DNA of 64,000 nt from Reyranella sp. (GTDB lineage: Bacteria > Pseudomonadota > Alphaproteobacteria > Reyranellales > Reyranellaceae), in the NCBI RefSeq assembly GCF_004297405.1, contig NZ_SCVC01000039.1, positions 1-64,000 of the forward strand. Reading direction: 5' to 3'. The notes below the pieces were generated by a model. That model saw only the letters and a program-made list of their open reading frames with translations. It was not told the origin of the DNA and ran no database searches. Shown here one piece after another: positions 34,778 to 43,259 of this stretch (positions are counted from its first letter, which is position 1; each line of letters opens with the position of its first letter). Made by a program: the position numbers and the translations under genes.

Positions 34778-35091
34778 CGGCCTCCCATCGGCTCGGCATG
34801 ATGTTCGCCGATCGGTCGGCCACCTTGCTTGAGCGGACAGCACACTTCGCCAATGGCAACCAGACCATTACGATTGAGGCTGCCAGATTGGCGAACAGCG
34901 CAGCGCGGATGATGGCGGCATTCCAAGATGGATTACTCGCGCTGGACAGGATCCGGCGTGGTGGCCGTCAGACTGTGAAGGTGATCCATCAGCACGTCGC
35001 GGTGGGTCCCGGCGGACAGGCCGTAGTTGCTGGCAACCTTAAAAGTGGGGGGCGTAAGCGTCAGGGGGGAGGGACCGGCAATGGCCGATAA
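34714..35091 (+). CDS. C-terminal part of the preceding phage-associated protein (out of frame)
   Basis: From nt ~34696 this frame reads DALTLAVDTAESIKPKNSLE and KMLAHQLAASHRLGMMFADR, then ANSAARMMAAFQDGLLALDR and a glycine-rich VHQHVAVGPGGQAVVAG-type end. This ending is typical of a conserved family of small phage or island proteins found directly before HGG-TGPRT genes. It makes most sense as the second half of a protein beginning at 34151. Confidence 0.6.
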   Translation: MDTAESIKPKNSLEKMLAHQLAASHRLGMMFADRSATLLERTAHFANGNQTITIEAARLANSAARMMAAFQDGLLALDRIRRGGRQTVKVIHQHVAVGPGGQAVVAGNLKSGGRKRQGGGTGNGR

Positions 35092-35416
35092 ACCCCGTAC
35101 GGAGCGCTTTCCTGGCCGCGGCTGCCTGAAGAATGGCAATCGCCCCGGCAATCCCGACAACGCCCCTCGTTGTGGCGCCAAGACACGGAACGGAGGCCGT
35201 TGCCGATCTGCCGCGATGCCGAACGGGCGCTGTCGCATGCACGGTGGCCCCAGCACGGGCCCGCGAACCGAGGAAGGCAAAGCGGCCATCCGCGCTCGAC
35301 ACTGGAAACATGGCCGATACAGCTATGAGGCAATTGCAAGGAGGCGAGCGGCGGCGCAGGAGCGAAGGCAGATGCGGATTACGCTGTCGCTATTGCGAGA
35401 GCTACTGTGTGAGTGA
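35081..35416 (+). CDS. HGG-TGPRT family phage-associated protein
   Basis: 111 residues from ATG 35081, overlapping the previous stop. The motif order is CGAKTRNGGRCRSAAMPNGR, then CRMHGGPSTGPRTEEGKAAI and RARHWKHGRYS. Three Cys and one His around the GRCRMHGG element suggest a small zinc-binding fold. The family is frequent in prophages and genomic islands, often next to packaging or tail genes; its biochemical role is not established. The following 235 bp contain no gene that I can support. Confidence 0.75.
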   Translation: MADKPRTERFPGRGCLKNGNRPGNPDNAPRCGAKTRNGGRCRSAAMPNGRCRMHGGPSTGPRTEEGKAAIRARHWKHGRYSYEAIARRRAAAQERRQMRITLSLLRELLCE

Positions 35417-35651
35417 AAGTGTAGCGACCGAACAACTTCTGCGCTAAAATACACATCCTATCCTCAGCCAACCTCGCCGAGCGCTTCCGGCGAACTCAGC
35501 TGAGCCGGCACGAGGACCAATTCCACCCCTTTGCGGGAAGTTGGCGACAGCCCCGGATCACCCCGAACGACAACGGCTTGCCTGAACACACGTGTCTTCT
35601 TTGCTCCCATGCGGAGCCCAGGGCACAGCGGCAGCCACCAAGGGTCTTCCG

Positions 35652-35837
35652 ATGGCAAATAATAGTAGCGCCGCGAATCCACGGTCTCCCGATACTGATC
35701 AGCTGGCGACCACAAACGCAGACGGCAAGACGCCGGATCAGCATTCGCCGACTTACTTCGCCATTGAAGACGGGGAGCTCGTCCTCTATCGCGAGAATGG
35801 TGTCTCGCTGATCACGCTCTCAGCGGGCGTAGCATGA
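35652..35837 (+). CDS. small unknown protein ahead of the tailspike
   Basis: 61 residues from ATG 35652. The first half is Asn/Ser/Asp-rich and disordered; the second half (SPTYFAIEDGELVLYRENGV) looks like two short beta strands. Its stop overlaps the tailspike start (ATGA), so the two are probably translated together. It may be a tail-fibre accessory or chaperone-like protein, but nothing proves this. Confidence 0.5.
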   Translation: MANNSSAANPRSPDTDQLATTNADGKTPDQHSPTYFAIEDGELVLYRENGVSLITLSAGVA

Positions 35838-37747
35838 CCATCCCTTACATGTTTGCCGAACGTTCTGGCCGCGTCCCAGGGGCCTATCTCGATGCTGATT
35901 TCGCGTATGTGAACGATGTCTCGAATGCTACTGGCATATTGCCAAAGACTCGAGGCGGCACGGGTGGCGACACGAGCCAGGAGGCGGCGGAAAACCTCTC
36001 CGTTGGTTTCGTCGCCGCCGACCTTGCGGAACTCAAAGCGCTGACTTCTCGACCACCAGAAGTTCTGGTCAAGACCGGTCGCGCGGCAGGTATGTGGGAG
36101 TGGGTGAGCGGGTCGAGCGCGACACCGGATGACGCACTGGTTGTTCAGTGCTCGTCTGGAGAATCGGGGCGCTACAAACGCGTCTACGATGGGCGTGCCT
36201 TTGCCGAGTGGTTTGGCGTCGTAGGGGACGGAGTGACCGACGACACGGGAGCATTCGAGCGGGCTGTGGCCTCGGGTGTGGCCCTTGATTTGGGCTCGCT
36301 GACGATCCTGGTCACGAACACAATCAGTCTTGCGACGTATCAAAATTGGTGCGGAGCAGGCGCGGCGCTCAAATTTGACAGCACTGTCCTCGGTTACATT
36401 CTTCCACTGCTCAATGTGGATGTCGGTGCTGCAGGAAGCCAATTTGAGGGCATCGAGTTCGACCACAACGCCTCAGGTGTTGATCAAGCATCACTCTCCA
36501 ACCAAGTTGCAATGTGGTGGCAGTGCTGCGTCGTTAATCAGGCCAATCATGTTACCTTCGCCAATTGTACGGTGCGTAACGCGTGGGACAGCGGATTTGC
36601 CAACGGACGAGTTGCTGTAACCGGTGACGGCTCAGTTGGAAGTCCGCTCAGCCTCTCTGCGGTACCCGGGTTTCCAGAAGCCGCCATATTCGACAATTGT
36701 CGGGCGTTTGACTGCGGACTGGGAGACCACCACACATACGGGCCGGAAGGCTTTTATGGCAACGGCTTCGGAAACGGTGGCAGCCGCACCGAGTACGCCA
36801 ACTGTTATGCCAAGCGTTGTTATGGCGGGATCGCTGGCGAATTTGGAGCCGTTACCAGTGGTACGGTGACAAACTGTGTCGTCGACGAAAGTCTGAGCGG
36901 AGGTCCTCAGTCGCTTGGTCTCGGTTTTTGGTTCGGTGACGGCCCCTACACGGTGACTGGCTGCATCGCCATGTTCTGCGCGGGTGCTGGCTTTACTGTT
37001 GCCGATACATCAGATGGCGCGGCGCTCAGCAACTGCTACGCCTACGCGAACGGACGGGAGGGCTTCGTTGTTGGCAAGTCCAACACTACGCTGACCGGCT
37101 GTATCGCTCGCAACAATAGTCAGGAGACGACGAATACTTACAGCGCGTTCGTGTTTGACAGTAACGGAGCCGCAATCGCCAATGCGATCCTCGTAGGCTG
37201 CGCAGCCGTAGGTACTGGCCACAAGTACGGCTTGGAGGCCAGAGGCAGCAACACCATCGACGCGGACGTCACTGGTTGTTCCTTTGTCGGTGCTACCGCC
37301 GCCACCAACCTCGGAAGTTACTCAGTCGCGGTACTTAGCCGGAAGAGCGGCACGAGAAACTTTGGCGTTAACTCGCCGGAACCGCTCTCCAAACTAGAGG
37401 CCGCCGACACACCTGTCTCCTATTTGACCATTGCGGTGGGAAATGCAGGAAACTTCGGCGCCTTGGCTGCAGTACTCGCAGGCACGCCCGGAAAGCGGGT
37501 GGCCCTAGCCTACGACGGGGTGAACGATGTCGGCGTAATCCAGTCCATCCACTCTAACACCCTAGTGAAGCCGACATTTCTCAACCCATCGGGCGGCGAT
37601 GTGATGGCCGGTAAGGGCTCATGGAATACCGGCTGTATGCGGCTCGGTGATTATCGCCTCTGGATCGACAGTTCTGGCCGACTGCGGATCAAGAGCAGCG
37701 CGCCGTCGAGTGACACGGATGGTACTGTCGTCGGGACCCAAACGTGA
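35834..37747 (+). CDS. phage tailspike-like protein with right-handed beta-helix
   Basis: 637 residues. The N-terminal ~130 residues are a probable attachment or trimerisation head with a collagen-like TRGGTGGDTSQEAAENL motif that is common in tail fibres. Then comes WFGVVGDGVTDDTGAFERAV, the hallmark start of the pectate-lyase-3 right-handed beta-helix. About 300 residues of short helix rungs follow, rich in repeated 'NC(Y/I/V)A' rung turns (ANCYAKRCYGGIAGEFGAVT; SNCYAYANGREGFVVGKSNT). The C-terminal ~100 residues form a separate beta domain. Such proteins bind or depolymerise surface polysaccharide during phage adsorption. No signal peptide is present. Confidence 0.75.
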   Translation: MTIPYMFAERSGRVPGAYLDADFAYVNDVSNATGILPKTRGGTGGDTSQEAAENLSVGFVAADLAELKALTSRPPEVLVKTGRAAGMWEWVSGSSATPDDALVVQCSSGESGRYKRVYDGRAFAEWFGVVGDGVTDDTGAFERAVASGVALDLGSLTILVTNTISLATYQNWCGAGAALKFDSTVLGYILPLLNVDVGAAGSQFEGIEFDHNASGVDQASLSNQVAMWWQCCVVNQANHVTFANCTVRNAWDSGFANGRVAVTGDGSVGSPLSLSAVPGFPEAAIFDNCRAFDCGLGDHHTYGPEGFYGNGFGNGGSRTEYANCYAKRCYGGIAGEFGAVTSGTVTNCVVDESLSGGPQSLGLGFWFGDGPYTVTGCIAMFCAGAGFTVADTSDGAALSNCYAYANGREGFVVGKSNTTLTGCIARNNSQETTNTYSAFVFDSNGAAIANAILVGCAAVGTGHKYGLEARGSNTIDADVTGCSFVGATAATNLGSYSVAVLSRKSGTRNFGVNSPEPLSKLEAADTPVSYLTIAVGNAGNFGALAAVLAGTPGKRVALAYDGVNDVGVIQSIHSNTLVKPTFLNPSGGDVMAGKGSWNTGCMRLGDYRLWIDSSGRLRIKSSAPSSDTDGTVVGTQT

Positions 37748-37801
37748 TGTGCGGCTGCTCTTAGCCACTGGATCTCCGAATTACCGCGGCAAGCGATCAA
37801 T

Positions 37802-37918
37802 GCTAGGGCCGGTTTTTTGCCCGTGGAGTCGATTTGCGTGGCCGCGGCTACCGCGGGTGCTTCCGGCGGTCGAATCGAGTCCAGCGAGTCGGATTTTGAC
37901 TCTAGCGGCCATCTCAGA
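37802..37918 (+). repeat. 117-bp direct repeat, left copy
   Basis: Starts GCTAGGGCCGGTTTTTTGCC and aligns without gaps to 40464-40580, at roughly 85% identity by eye; the first ~50 bases differ at one position. The similarity ends abruptly on both sides. It lies in the 302-bp gap between the tailspike and the convergent minus-strand gene, which has no other supported feature. A GAGTC/GACTC hairpin around GGATTTT is kept in both copies. Confidence 0.8.
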
Positions 37919-38049
37919 GGCGCTGCATCGCCGCGCATGCGCTTCTTGGTGGGCATTGTCGCTCACCCTATTTGGGCAATCTCGCGTACCCGGCAGGGCC
38001 GGGTGCCTGCCGGGGTGAATATCGATCGGCTCCGGGAGCACGCATTGAG

Positions 38050-39150
38050 CTACATCATGAATCGGCCGCTGTCCGAGTACCCCTTTGGCGTCACCTGTGC
38101 GGCCAAAATCTGATCAAGCATGGCCGTTCGTACGCTACCGACCGGTGCGCCGGAAGTCTGAAGCCAAGTTCCGCGCCTGCGTTCAAGCCAGCCTGAGGCG
38201 AAAGCGTCTCCTGCCTCGAAACCGGCGTCAGAGGCTCGGATGAAGTCCTCGGCCTGGTTGGTAGGACTGATCGCGACATGGACGGCAAGCTCACCATACC
38301 CTGCGTCTTGCACACACGCGATGGCGGCCACGCCTTCAAAGTCAAACCGATAGATGCCGTGGTCACCCGTCCAGCGGTTATCATCCTCGGTTAAGCCAAA
38401 AATGCCCTGATCCAGCCCAGCATTGATGGCCCCGACCATCATGTTGCGCCAAGCCGCTTTCTTCCTAGCACCCCGCATTGTTGCTGCCGCCTTGGTGCTT
38501 CGGTGCGAAGTTCGTGGCACTGCGATATTGATGAAGGCGTTAGGGCCGTTCCCGTCGCGCTTGACTGAGAAGCCGAGAGACAATGCGGCAGCAATAAACA
38601 TGCCATTGGAAACGTAATTGTCGTCCCCTGGATTGGCGGCTTTGTGAAACTGCTCGGCGTTGTGTTTGTATCCGTAGCTTGTCCTTCTTCGGGACACGGA
38701 TTTGGACTTCTCTAGCGTCTCCAGATACTCCCAGGCGCGCACGAACTGCTCTACGTAGTCAATACCCAACATACACTGTCTAGAGGCGTCGAAGTTAGAC
38801 CGGTTCTCCTCAAGAGAGAGGCGCGGGTCATTGGTTCGGAACCCGTTTGCACTAAGGGCCGGGTCTTGAGACAGGATTGCTTTGAGCTTCATGCTGGCGA
38901 CTGTTTTGGAGAGGGTGCCATAGGGCAGGTCCTCGCCATTTCGCTCGCGGAGGAACTCGGCGAAGGCGCGGTCGTCGATTGCGCAGAGCACGGCACCTTT
39001 GCCTATGGCGGCAACAAGGGCGGCGTAGGTGCCAAACCCGAAACCCCGAGCCATGGCTTCGACGCGATGAGAAGCCTGGACGGATGGCGCAAGAATCGAC
39101 AATTCCGCCTTTAGCGGGTCGATGTCAGTAGATGAGATAGAGGCCTTCAT
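38050..39150 (-). CDS. unknown protein in the repeat-bracketed segment
   Basis: 366 residues from ATG 39150 (AAGGAA nine bases upstream). The N-terminal ~90 residues, LKAELSILAPSVQASHRVEA and MARGFGFGTYAALVAAIGKG, look like a small helical module also found at the start of many plasmid and island hypothetical proteins. The middle holds QCMLGIDYVEQFVRAWEYLE. The C-terminal third is alpha/beta (GIYRFDFEGVAAIACVQDAG). No catalytic motif is evident. It is transcribed in the same direction as the tail-anchored gene 197 bp upstream. Confidence 0.6.
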   Translation of the reverse strand: MKASISSTDIDPLKAELSILAPSVQASHRVEAMARGFGFGTYAALVAAIGKGAVLCAIDDRAFAEFLRERNGEDLPYGTLSKTVASMKLKAILSQDPALSANGFRTNDPRLSLEENRSNFDASRQCMLGIDYVEQFVRAWEYLETLEKSKSVSRRRTSYGYKHNAEQFHKAANPGDDNYVSNGMFIAAALSLGFSVKRDGNGPNAFINIAVPRTSHRSTKAAATMRGARKKAAWRNMMVGAINAGLDQGIFGLTEDDNRWTGDHGIYRFDFEGVAAIACVQDAGYGELAVHVAISPTNQAEDFIRASDAGFEAGDAFASGWLERRRGTWLQTSGAPVGSVRTAMLDQILAAQVTPKGYSDSGRFMM

Positions 39151-39347
39151 GATCTGTGTTCCTTGTGTTCGGGCTGTCGTTCGCCGATTACGCAACAGCC
39201 CCAAGGACGGGACCAAGAAGACAAGGAATGCAGAGGTTGGAACCTCAGGAGCGTTTAACCCGGCGACAGGTTGGGTGCATCCGACCTGCCCGCAATTTAA
39301 CAGCGTAGGACGAGCTCCTCAAGCCCTCGAGCAGATCTGAGTACTGC

Positions 39348-40325
39348 TTAACGCCGGAGCAAAATCACCACAAGAAGGAGCCCAAGAGCCCATGCTGATA
39401 GCCACGCCGCACGCTTCAGTGACTGCAGCACGTGCATCATCGGCGAGTCAGTGAGCGCTTGCAGATTTGTGGTTGCCTGCGGAGCTCTGAGTTCGATGCC
39501 GGCTCCGACCTCGGTTTTCGGTTCTACAGCATGCGCGTGTGGCGGATTGTCGACCAACTCGAGGTGTCGATTGATGGATAGCGATACCTCCCCAATGCGA
39601 CCCAAACGGGGAACTTCAAATTCTCGATCGGTAGGCAATGTCACCTTATGCTCTTGATCCGAGGTCAAGACCTTGACGCGACTAGTGGAAATCGACGGAC
39701 TCCATTCCGAATAGAAGCCGTCTACATGGCCAACGCTAAAATGGACGTCATCTACAAGCCCTCGATCAATCTTCTCTATGTATCGAGTAAACGCTTCCGG
39801 CTTAACGGACAAACTAAAGACGATGCAGTCATCGGTCGTCTCGTCCCTAAAGTCGATTTCGGTCGTGTAGGAAGGACAACCCCAGACGGTGCATCGCTCC
39901 TGCTCGTCGTTGCTCGCCAGTGAAGTGATGCAAAGCTCGAACTTTTGAATCGTGCGGTCAGTGCCGAACATCGAGAACTTCGTCTGACGGTCATAACCGT
40001 CTGTGTCGCGCGGTGAGCCAGGCCGCAATTCTAAGCGAATGACCTGGCTGCGCTCGCTTCTGTCTTCTTGTCCGCCAGTTTCCTGTTGAGAGGTCGTGCC
40101 GTCCGAATTGCTCGTGGTAAAGGAGAACCCAAGCGGCTGCCGAATCTGGAAGCTGTCACGAAGGACACATGAGGTTGCCGTGAAATCCAGCGACCACCGC
40201 CAAGGGATTTGGTCGCCGCCGATCGGCCGGCCTTCTGCGTTAACTTCGTTGATCGCCCATTTATAAAGGTTCTTGTACTGGGGCTCAGTGTGCAGCCGTA
40301 GTCCGCGCTCGAGATGAAAGTCCAT
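39348..40325 (-). CDS. unknown protein with a C-terminal membrane anchor
   Basis: 325 residues from ATG 40325 (GGGAG upstream). Residues 1-300 are polar and beta-rich (VIRLELRPGSPRDTDGYDRQ; FSLSVKPEAFTRYIEKIDRG), and a single hydrophobic segment closes the chain (AAWLSAWALGLLLVVILLRR). There is no N-terminal signal, so a tail-anchored inner-membrane topology with a cytoplasmic body is likely. Family not recognised. It lies between the two 117-bp repeats together with the downstream unknown gene, which suggests the pair moved as one cassette. Confidence 0.6.
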   Translation of the reverse strand: MDFHLERGLRLHTEPQYKNLYKWAINEVNAEGRPIGGDQIPWRWSLDFTATSCVLRDSFQIRQPLGFSFTTSNSDGTTSQQETGGQEDRSERSQVIRLELRPGSPRDTDGYDRQTKFSMFGTDRTIQKFELCITSLASNDEQERCTVWGCPSYTTEIDFRDETTDDCIVFSLSVKPEAFTRYIEKIDRGLVDDVHFSVGHVDGFYSEWSPSISTSRVKVLTSDQEHKVTLPTDREFEVPRLGRIGEVSLSINRHLELVDNPPHAHAVEPKTEVGAGIELRAPQATTNLQALTDSPMMHVLQSLKRAAWLSAWALGLLLVVILLRR

Positions 40326-40463
40326 TGATAGCTCCCTGCCGCGAGGAAAGTAGCCGCCACGGAGACAGAACGACAATAGGACCACCGGATTGCGAGGACG
40401 CTAGAGCACGCGTTCCTATCGCAGGGATTCTGGGGCCAGACGGGGGCTGTAAAGGAAAGGGCC

Positions 40464-40580
40464 GCTAGGGCCGGTTTTCTGCCCGTGGAGTCGATTTGCG
40501 TGGCCGCGGCTACCGCCCGTGCCCGGAGAGGCCAAATCGAGTCCAGTGAGTCAGATTTTGACTCAACCGGCCACCTCCGG
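40464..40580 (+). repeat. 117-bp direct repeat, right copy
   Basis: Starts GCTAGGGCCGGTTTTCTGCC. It is the counterpart of 37802-37918 in the same orientation, 2662 bp away. It lies in the gap between the divergent genes at 40325 and 40663, so it overlaps their promoter region. Confidence 0.8.
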
Positions 40581-40662
40581 GAAGGTGGTGTCTTCTCCGG
40601 TAGACGGAAGCGAGACGCGACAATGACGAGAGGTCTATGCCTTGCGAGCTACGGAGAGGGCT

Positions 40663-42156
40663 GTGTCCCGCATTGTCGATCTCACTGAACAACTCGGCGA
40701 TGGCTACCCAGCCGGACCTATGTCGGACATGGTCTATAGTGCTTTTCGTCGGCGCCCGGTGCTCAAGACTGGGCGCTGGATCCTAGAAGAGCCTCCTGGG
40801 GGCTTTAATGCTGATCCATTCCTCCAGATCGGCCAGCCGATTGCCCTAGATGGGCATCTTGATGACTTCGGACGACGCGTTGCGGCTTTCCTTAGCCCTG
40901 ACATGCAGTTCACGGATAGGACAAGGCCCCGGTCCGTTACGGCAACTTCGGGGTTTGGCCTCATCTCGGAATTGGAACGACTCCAGTATGAAGTTTACTT
41001 TGCCAGGGACCGCGCCGACGTTGCCACCGTCCTGTCCAAAAAGGTTGCGCCTTTCCTAACCAAGCGGCTTGGCGCTACGCACTGCTGCGTCGTTCGTCCT
41101 AGTCTCAAGCTTCAGCAGATGAGGCTCTCCCTCGCCAAGGCCTGGTGGGCCCTTTCGACCTTTCCCAAGAATGACATAGCAAGACGGGTTACGGTTGACC
41201 GCGTGCTGGATCCGATTATGCCGCTGGCCCACGAGATGGGGAACTGGCTCCATGTTTTCTTGTCGTCGCCGCCAATTCAGGTGACGGCGACGTTTCAATG
41301 CCTTGGCGGATACATCTTGTTCTATCGAGAGGGACCGTGGACATTTCCATACGCTGCAGCCGCGGGGATTTTCGGAAGGTTCAACGCGAGCGTGTCACTC
41401 GATACATCTGAGGGAGGGATGAGGTCGGGTATCTGGCTAAAGCCTGGAACGCCCGATCGCATTTACGACTATCTGAGAACAGTCACGAAGTTGATTGATA
41501 GACTGGCCTTCTTTGCGCTGAACCCGATGAACTTTGTCGAAGCGGGCCACCTCCAAAGCACACAGCAAATTCAGTTCATCACAGCGCTAGGGTTGTTGTT
41601 CTCGGATATCCAAGCAGGGAATGAAGTTCCCTCCAATTATTCGAAGGTTTCCTTCTCTCTCTCCGCGCTCGATAAGTTGGCAAACATAATTGAGGCGATG
41701 ACAGATCGTGCCATTGGCGAGGGACACGCTTTCAAGGCATTGCTCTCAACTACAACCGCTAACGGATTGCGGTGGATCGCGCGCCAGTATGCGTCAGCTG
41801 ACGCAGTAGCAAGCCAGCTGTTGCGAGCCCAGGCGCGACGCCTTCTGCAAGTCCACAGAGCCGTCCGCAATCAAGCCGGGGCCCATACCACTGAGGCACA
41901 GCGCTTGGGCTGGCTGCGCAGTTACCGGAACTTGCGCCACGGAACCTTCCTTGAGCGCGGTCAGTTTTCGGACCTGTTTGTCACGTCGAAGGGGCTGGTT
42001 CCATCGCATCTGTCTGGCGTGACCATGGCGATGGTGTTGGGCCTTGCTATGGATCCAGAGAAGTTTCTTTACCTGGTTGCAGCTCAATCGGCCACACTTA
42101 AAGCCGGAGAGGCGGCCGAGCGCATTCGACGGGCGTCGGCCGCAACGCCCCGTTGA
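40663..42156 (+). CDS. large unknown island protein
   Basis: 497 residues from GTG 40663, chosen because GGAGAGG lies at proper distance; a TTG seven codons earlier is possible. No membrane segments or signal peptide. Sequence is well-composed and mostly helical (YEVYFARDRADVATVLSKKV; GLRWIARQYASADAVASQLL). The C-terminal SYRNLRHGTFLERGQFSDLF followed by PSHLSGVTMAMVLGLAMD is reminiscent of helical toxin or RNase-like ends, but I cannot assign a catalytic motif. It begins just after the right 117-bp repeat. Confidence 0.6.
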   Translation: MSRIVDLTEQLGDGYPAGPMSDMVYSAFRRRPVLKTGRWILEEPPGGFNADPFLQIGQPIALDGHLDDFGRRVAAFLSPDMQFTDRTRPRSVTATSGFGLISELERLQYEVYFARDRADVATVLSKKVAPFLTKRLGATHCCVVRPSLKLQQMRLSLAKAWWALSTFPKNDIARRVTVDRVLDPIMPLAHEMGNWLHVFLSSPPIQVTATFQCLGGYILFYREGPWTFPYAAAAGIFGRFNASVSLDTSEGGMRSGIWLKPGTPDRIYDYLRTVTKLIDRLAFFALNPMNFVEAGHLQSTQQIQFITALGLLFSDIQAGNEVPSNYSKVSFSLSALDKLANIIEAMTDRAIGEGHAFKALLSTTTANGLRWIARQYASADAVASQLLRAQARRLLQVHRAVRNQAGAHTTEAQRLGWLRSYRNLRHGTFLERGQFSDLFVTSKGLVPSHLSGVTMAMVLGLAMDPEKFLYLVAAQSATLKAGEAAERIRRASAATPR

Positions 42157-42177
42157 GCAATCGAGCCCGAGAACATT

Positions 42178-42407
42178 TCAGCGGCCAGTCAATATGAAGT
42201 ACGCAGCGCGCCCGGCCAGCCAAATGATGACTGCTACTCCAAGTACGGCGTAGATGGCTCCCGGCGCGGGAGCTGGAAAAAAAGGAAGTAGCTCGCAAAC
42301 ACAAGCACGCTTAGTCCAAGGGAGAGCCACCAAAGGACAAGTGCGATGCGTTGAAGGAACGAAGGGCCACCTTCGAAGGTTGTGTCGGGCCAGAAAAAAG
42401 TTGCCAT
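42178..42407 (-). pseudogene. small membrane protein with homopolymer frameshift
   Basis: From ATG 42407 the frame reads MATFFWPDTTFEGGPSFLQR and IALVLWWLSLGLSVLVFASY (one membrane segment), then leaves frame at a run of seven A/T at 42275-42281. The neighbouring frame continues APGAIYAVLGVAVIIWLAGR AAYFILTGR to a stop at 42178-42180, giving the second membrane segment. Joined, it would be a ~76-residue two-TM protein of a type common in alphaproteobacteria. The defect may be real or a sequencing error. Confidence 0.6.
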
Positions 42408-42696
42408 CACACTCTCGCTCACCCCAGGCCGCGCTTTGCCCCTGGTCCCAGCTGTAGCAGTCGGCACAACGCCTCAGAGCGTCAAACGTCCAATCGGTGG
42501 CTATGGGTTACAGGGGCGCCCAACAACGTCGTTAACGGATGCTTTGAATCTGAGCTTTGCCCACGGTCGATCGCGCGCGAAATTGGGCCAGCCGAATCTC
42601 CGGGAGGAGGGGCTTCTTGCTTTGCCATGCTTCTGTCCCATGGTCTCGAAGGAGCCCCGAGACAGTACCGGAACCGGATAGTCTGGTGGGTAGAAT

Positions 42697-42984
42697 TTAG
42701 TCCAGCCGCGCAAGCCGCACGGAAGTAAATTTCTCGACGGCATACGGTGCAAGCTTCGGCAGTAGTTGCGCCATATGCTCAGACTTGAAGTGGGCTTGAA
42801 CAGCCTCACGATCCGACCAGCGCTCAAGCAGGATGTATGTTCCTGGTTCTTCGGCGCGGTACCATTCGTAGCGCAGGCAACCCTTATCTTTTGCAAGGGT
42901 CGCCGCCTCAACCTCCCAGAACAGGGCCTCGGCTTCCGCTTCCATGCCAAGCTTGATCCGCTGAGTTGCAACTATATCGATCAT
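42697..42984 (-). CDS. antibiotic-biosynthesis-monooxygenase (ABM) domain protein
   Basis: 95 residues from ATG 42984. IDIVATQRIKLGMEAEAEAL, DKGCLRYEWYRAEEPGTYIL and LERWSDREAVQAHFKSEHMA are the ferredoxin-like ABM/YgiN fold, with the conserved E-RW-D...H-S-H pattern. Members are quinol monooxygenases or small dimeric stress proteins. It is a metabolic-looking passenger on the island with no obvious partner. Confidence 0.8.
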   Translation of the reverse strand: MIDIVATQRIKLGMEAEAEALFWEVEAATLAKDKGCLRYEWYRAEEPGTYILLERWSDREAVQAHFKSEHMAQLLPKLAPYAVEKFTSVRLARLD

Positions 42985-43085
42985 TGGTCGCTCCATCACA
43001 CGCGGACAGGGGCACTGCCACCAATGCCACTGCAGTGCCGGCTAGGCAAGTCCGTCCAGCCCTTCAGCGCGGAGCAGGGTAGGTA

Positions 43086-43259
43086 TCACTTAGTGCTTCC
43101 TGGCTTCGCCTTGGCGGTTGCCACTAGGCCTGCCTCGATCAGCTGTCGCACGGCCTCGCTTCTCGTGACGCCGCCGCGCTGGACATAGGCATCCAGCAAA
43201 GCTGGCGCGGCTGGACCAATGCGCGCCGGCACTACTTTGAATGGCCAGGAAATCCACAC
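43086..43259 (-). CDS. 57-residue ribbon-helix-helix-like protein
   Basis: GTG at 43259 follows the TGA of the XRE gene directly and has GAAGGA upstream. The product contains PARIGPAAPALLDAYVQRGG and VTRSEAVRQLIEAGLVATAK, the pattern of a short ribbon-helix-helix DNA-binding protein. Tight coupling with the XRE gene suggests joint expression. Confidence 0.55.
   Translation of the reverse strand: MWISWPFKVVPARIGPAAPALLDAYVQRGGVTRSEAVRQLIEAGLVATAKAKPGSTK

Noticed and set aside
37817..38113. 98-residue frame through the left 117-bp repeat
   Set aside because: Only the part inside the repeat shows coding-like constraint; the rest runs antisense into the minus-strand gene end, so it is reported as a finding rather than a CDS.
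40485..40688. 67-residue frame through the right 117-bp repeat
   Set aside because: Diverges completely from the left copy outside the repeat and overlaps the start of the next gene in another frame.
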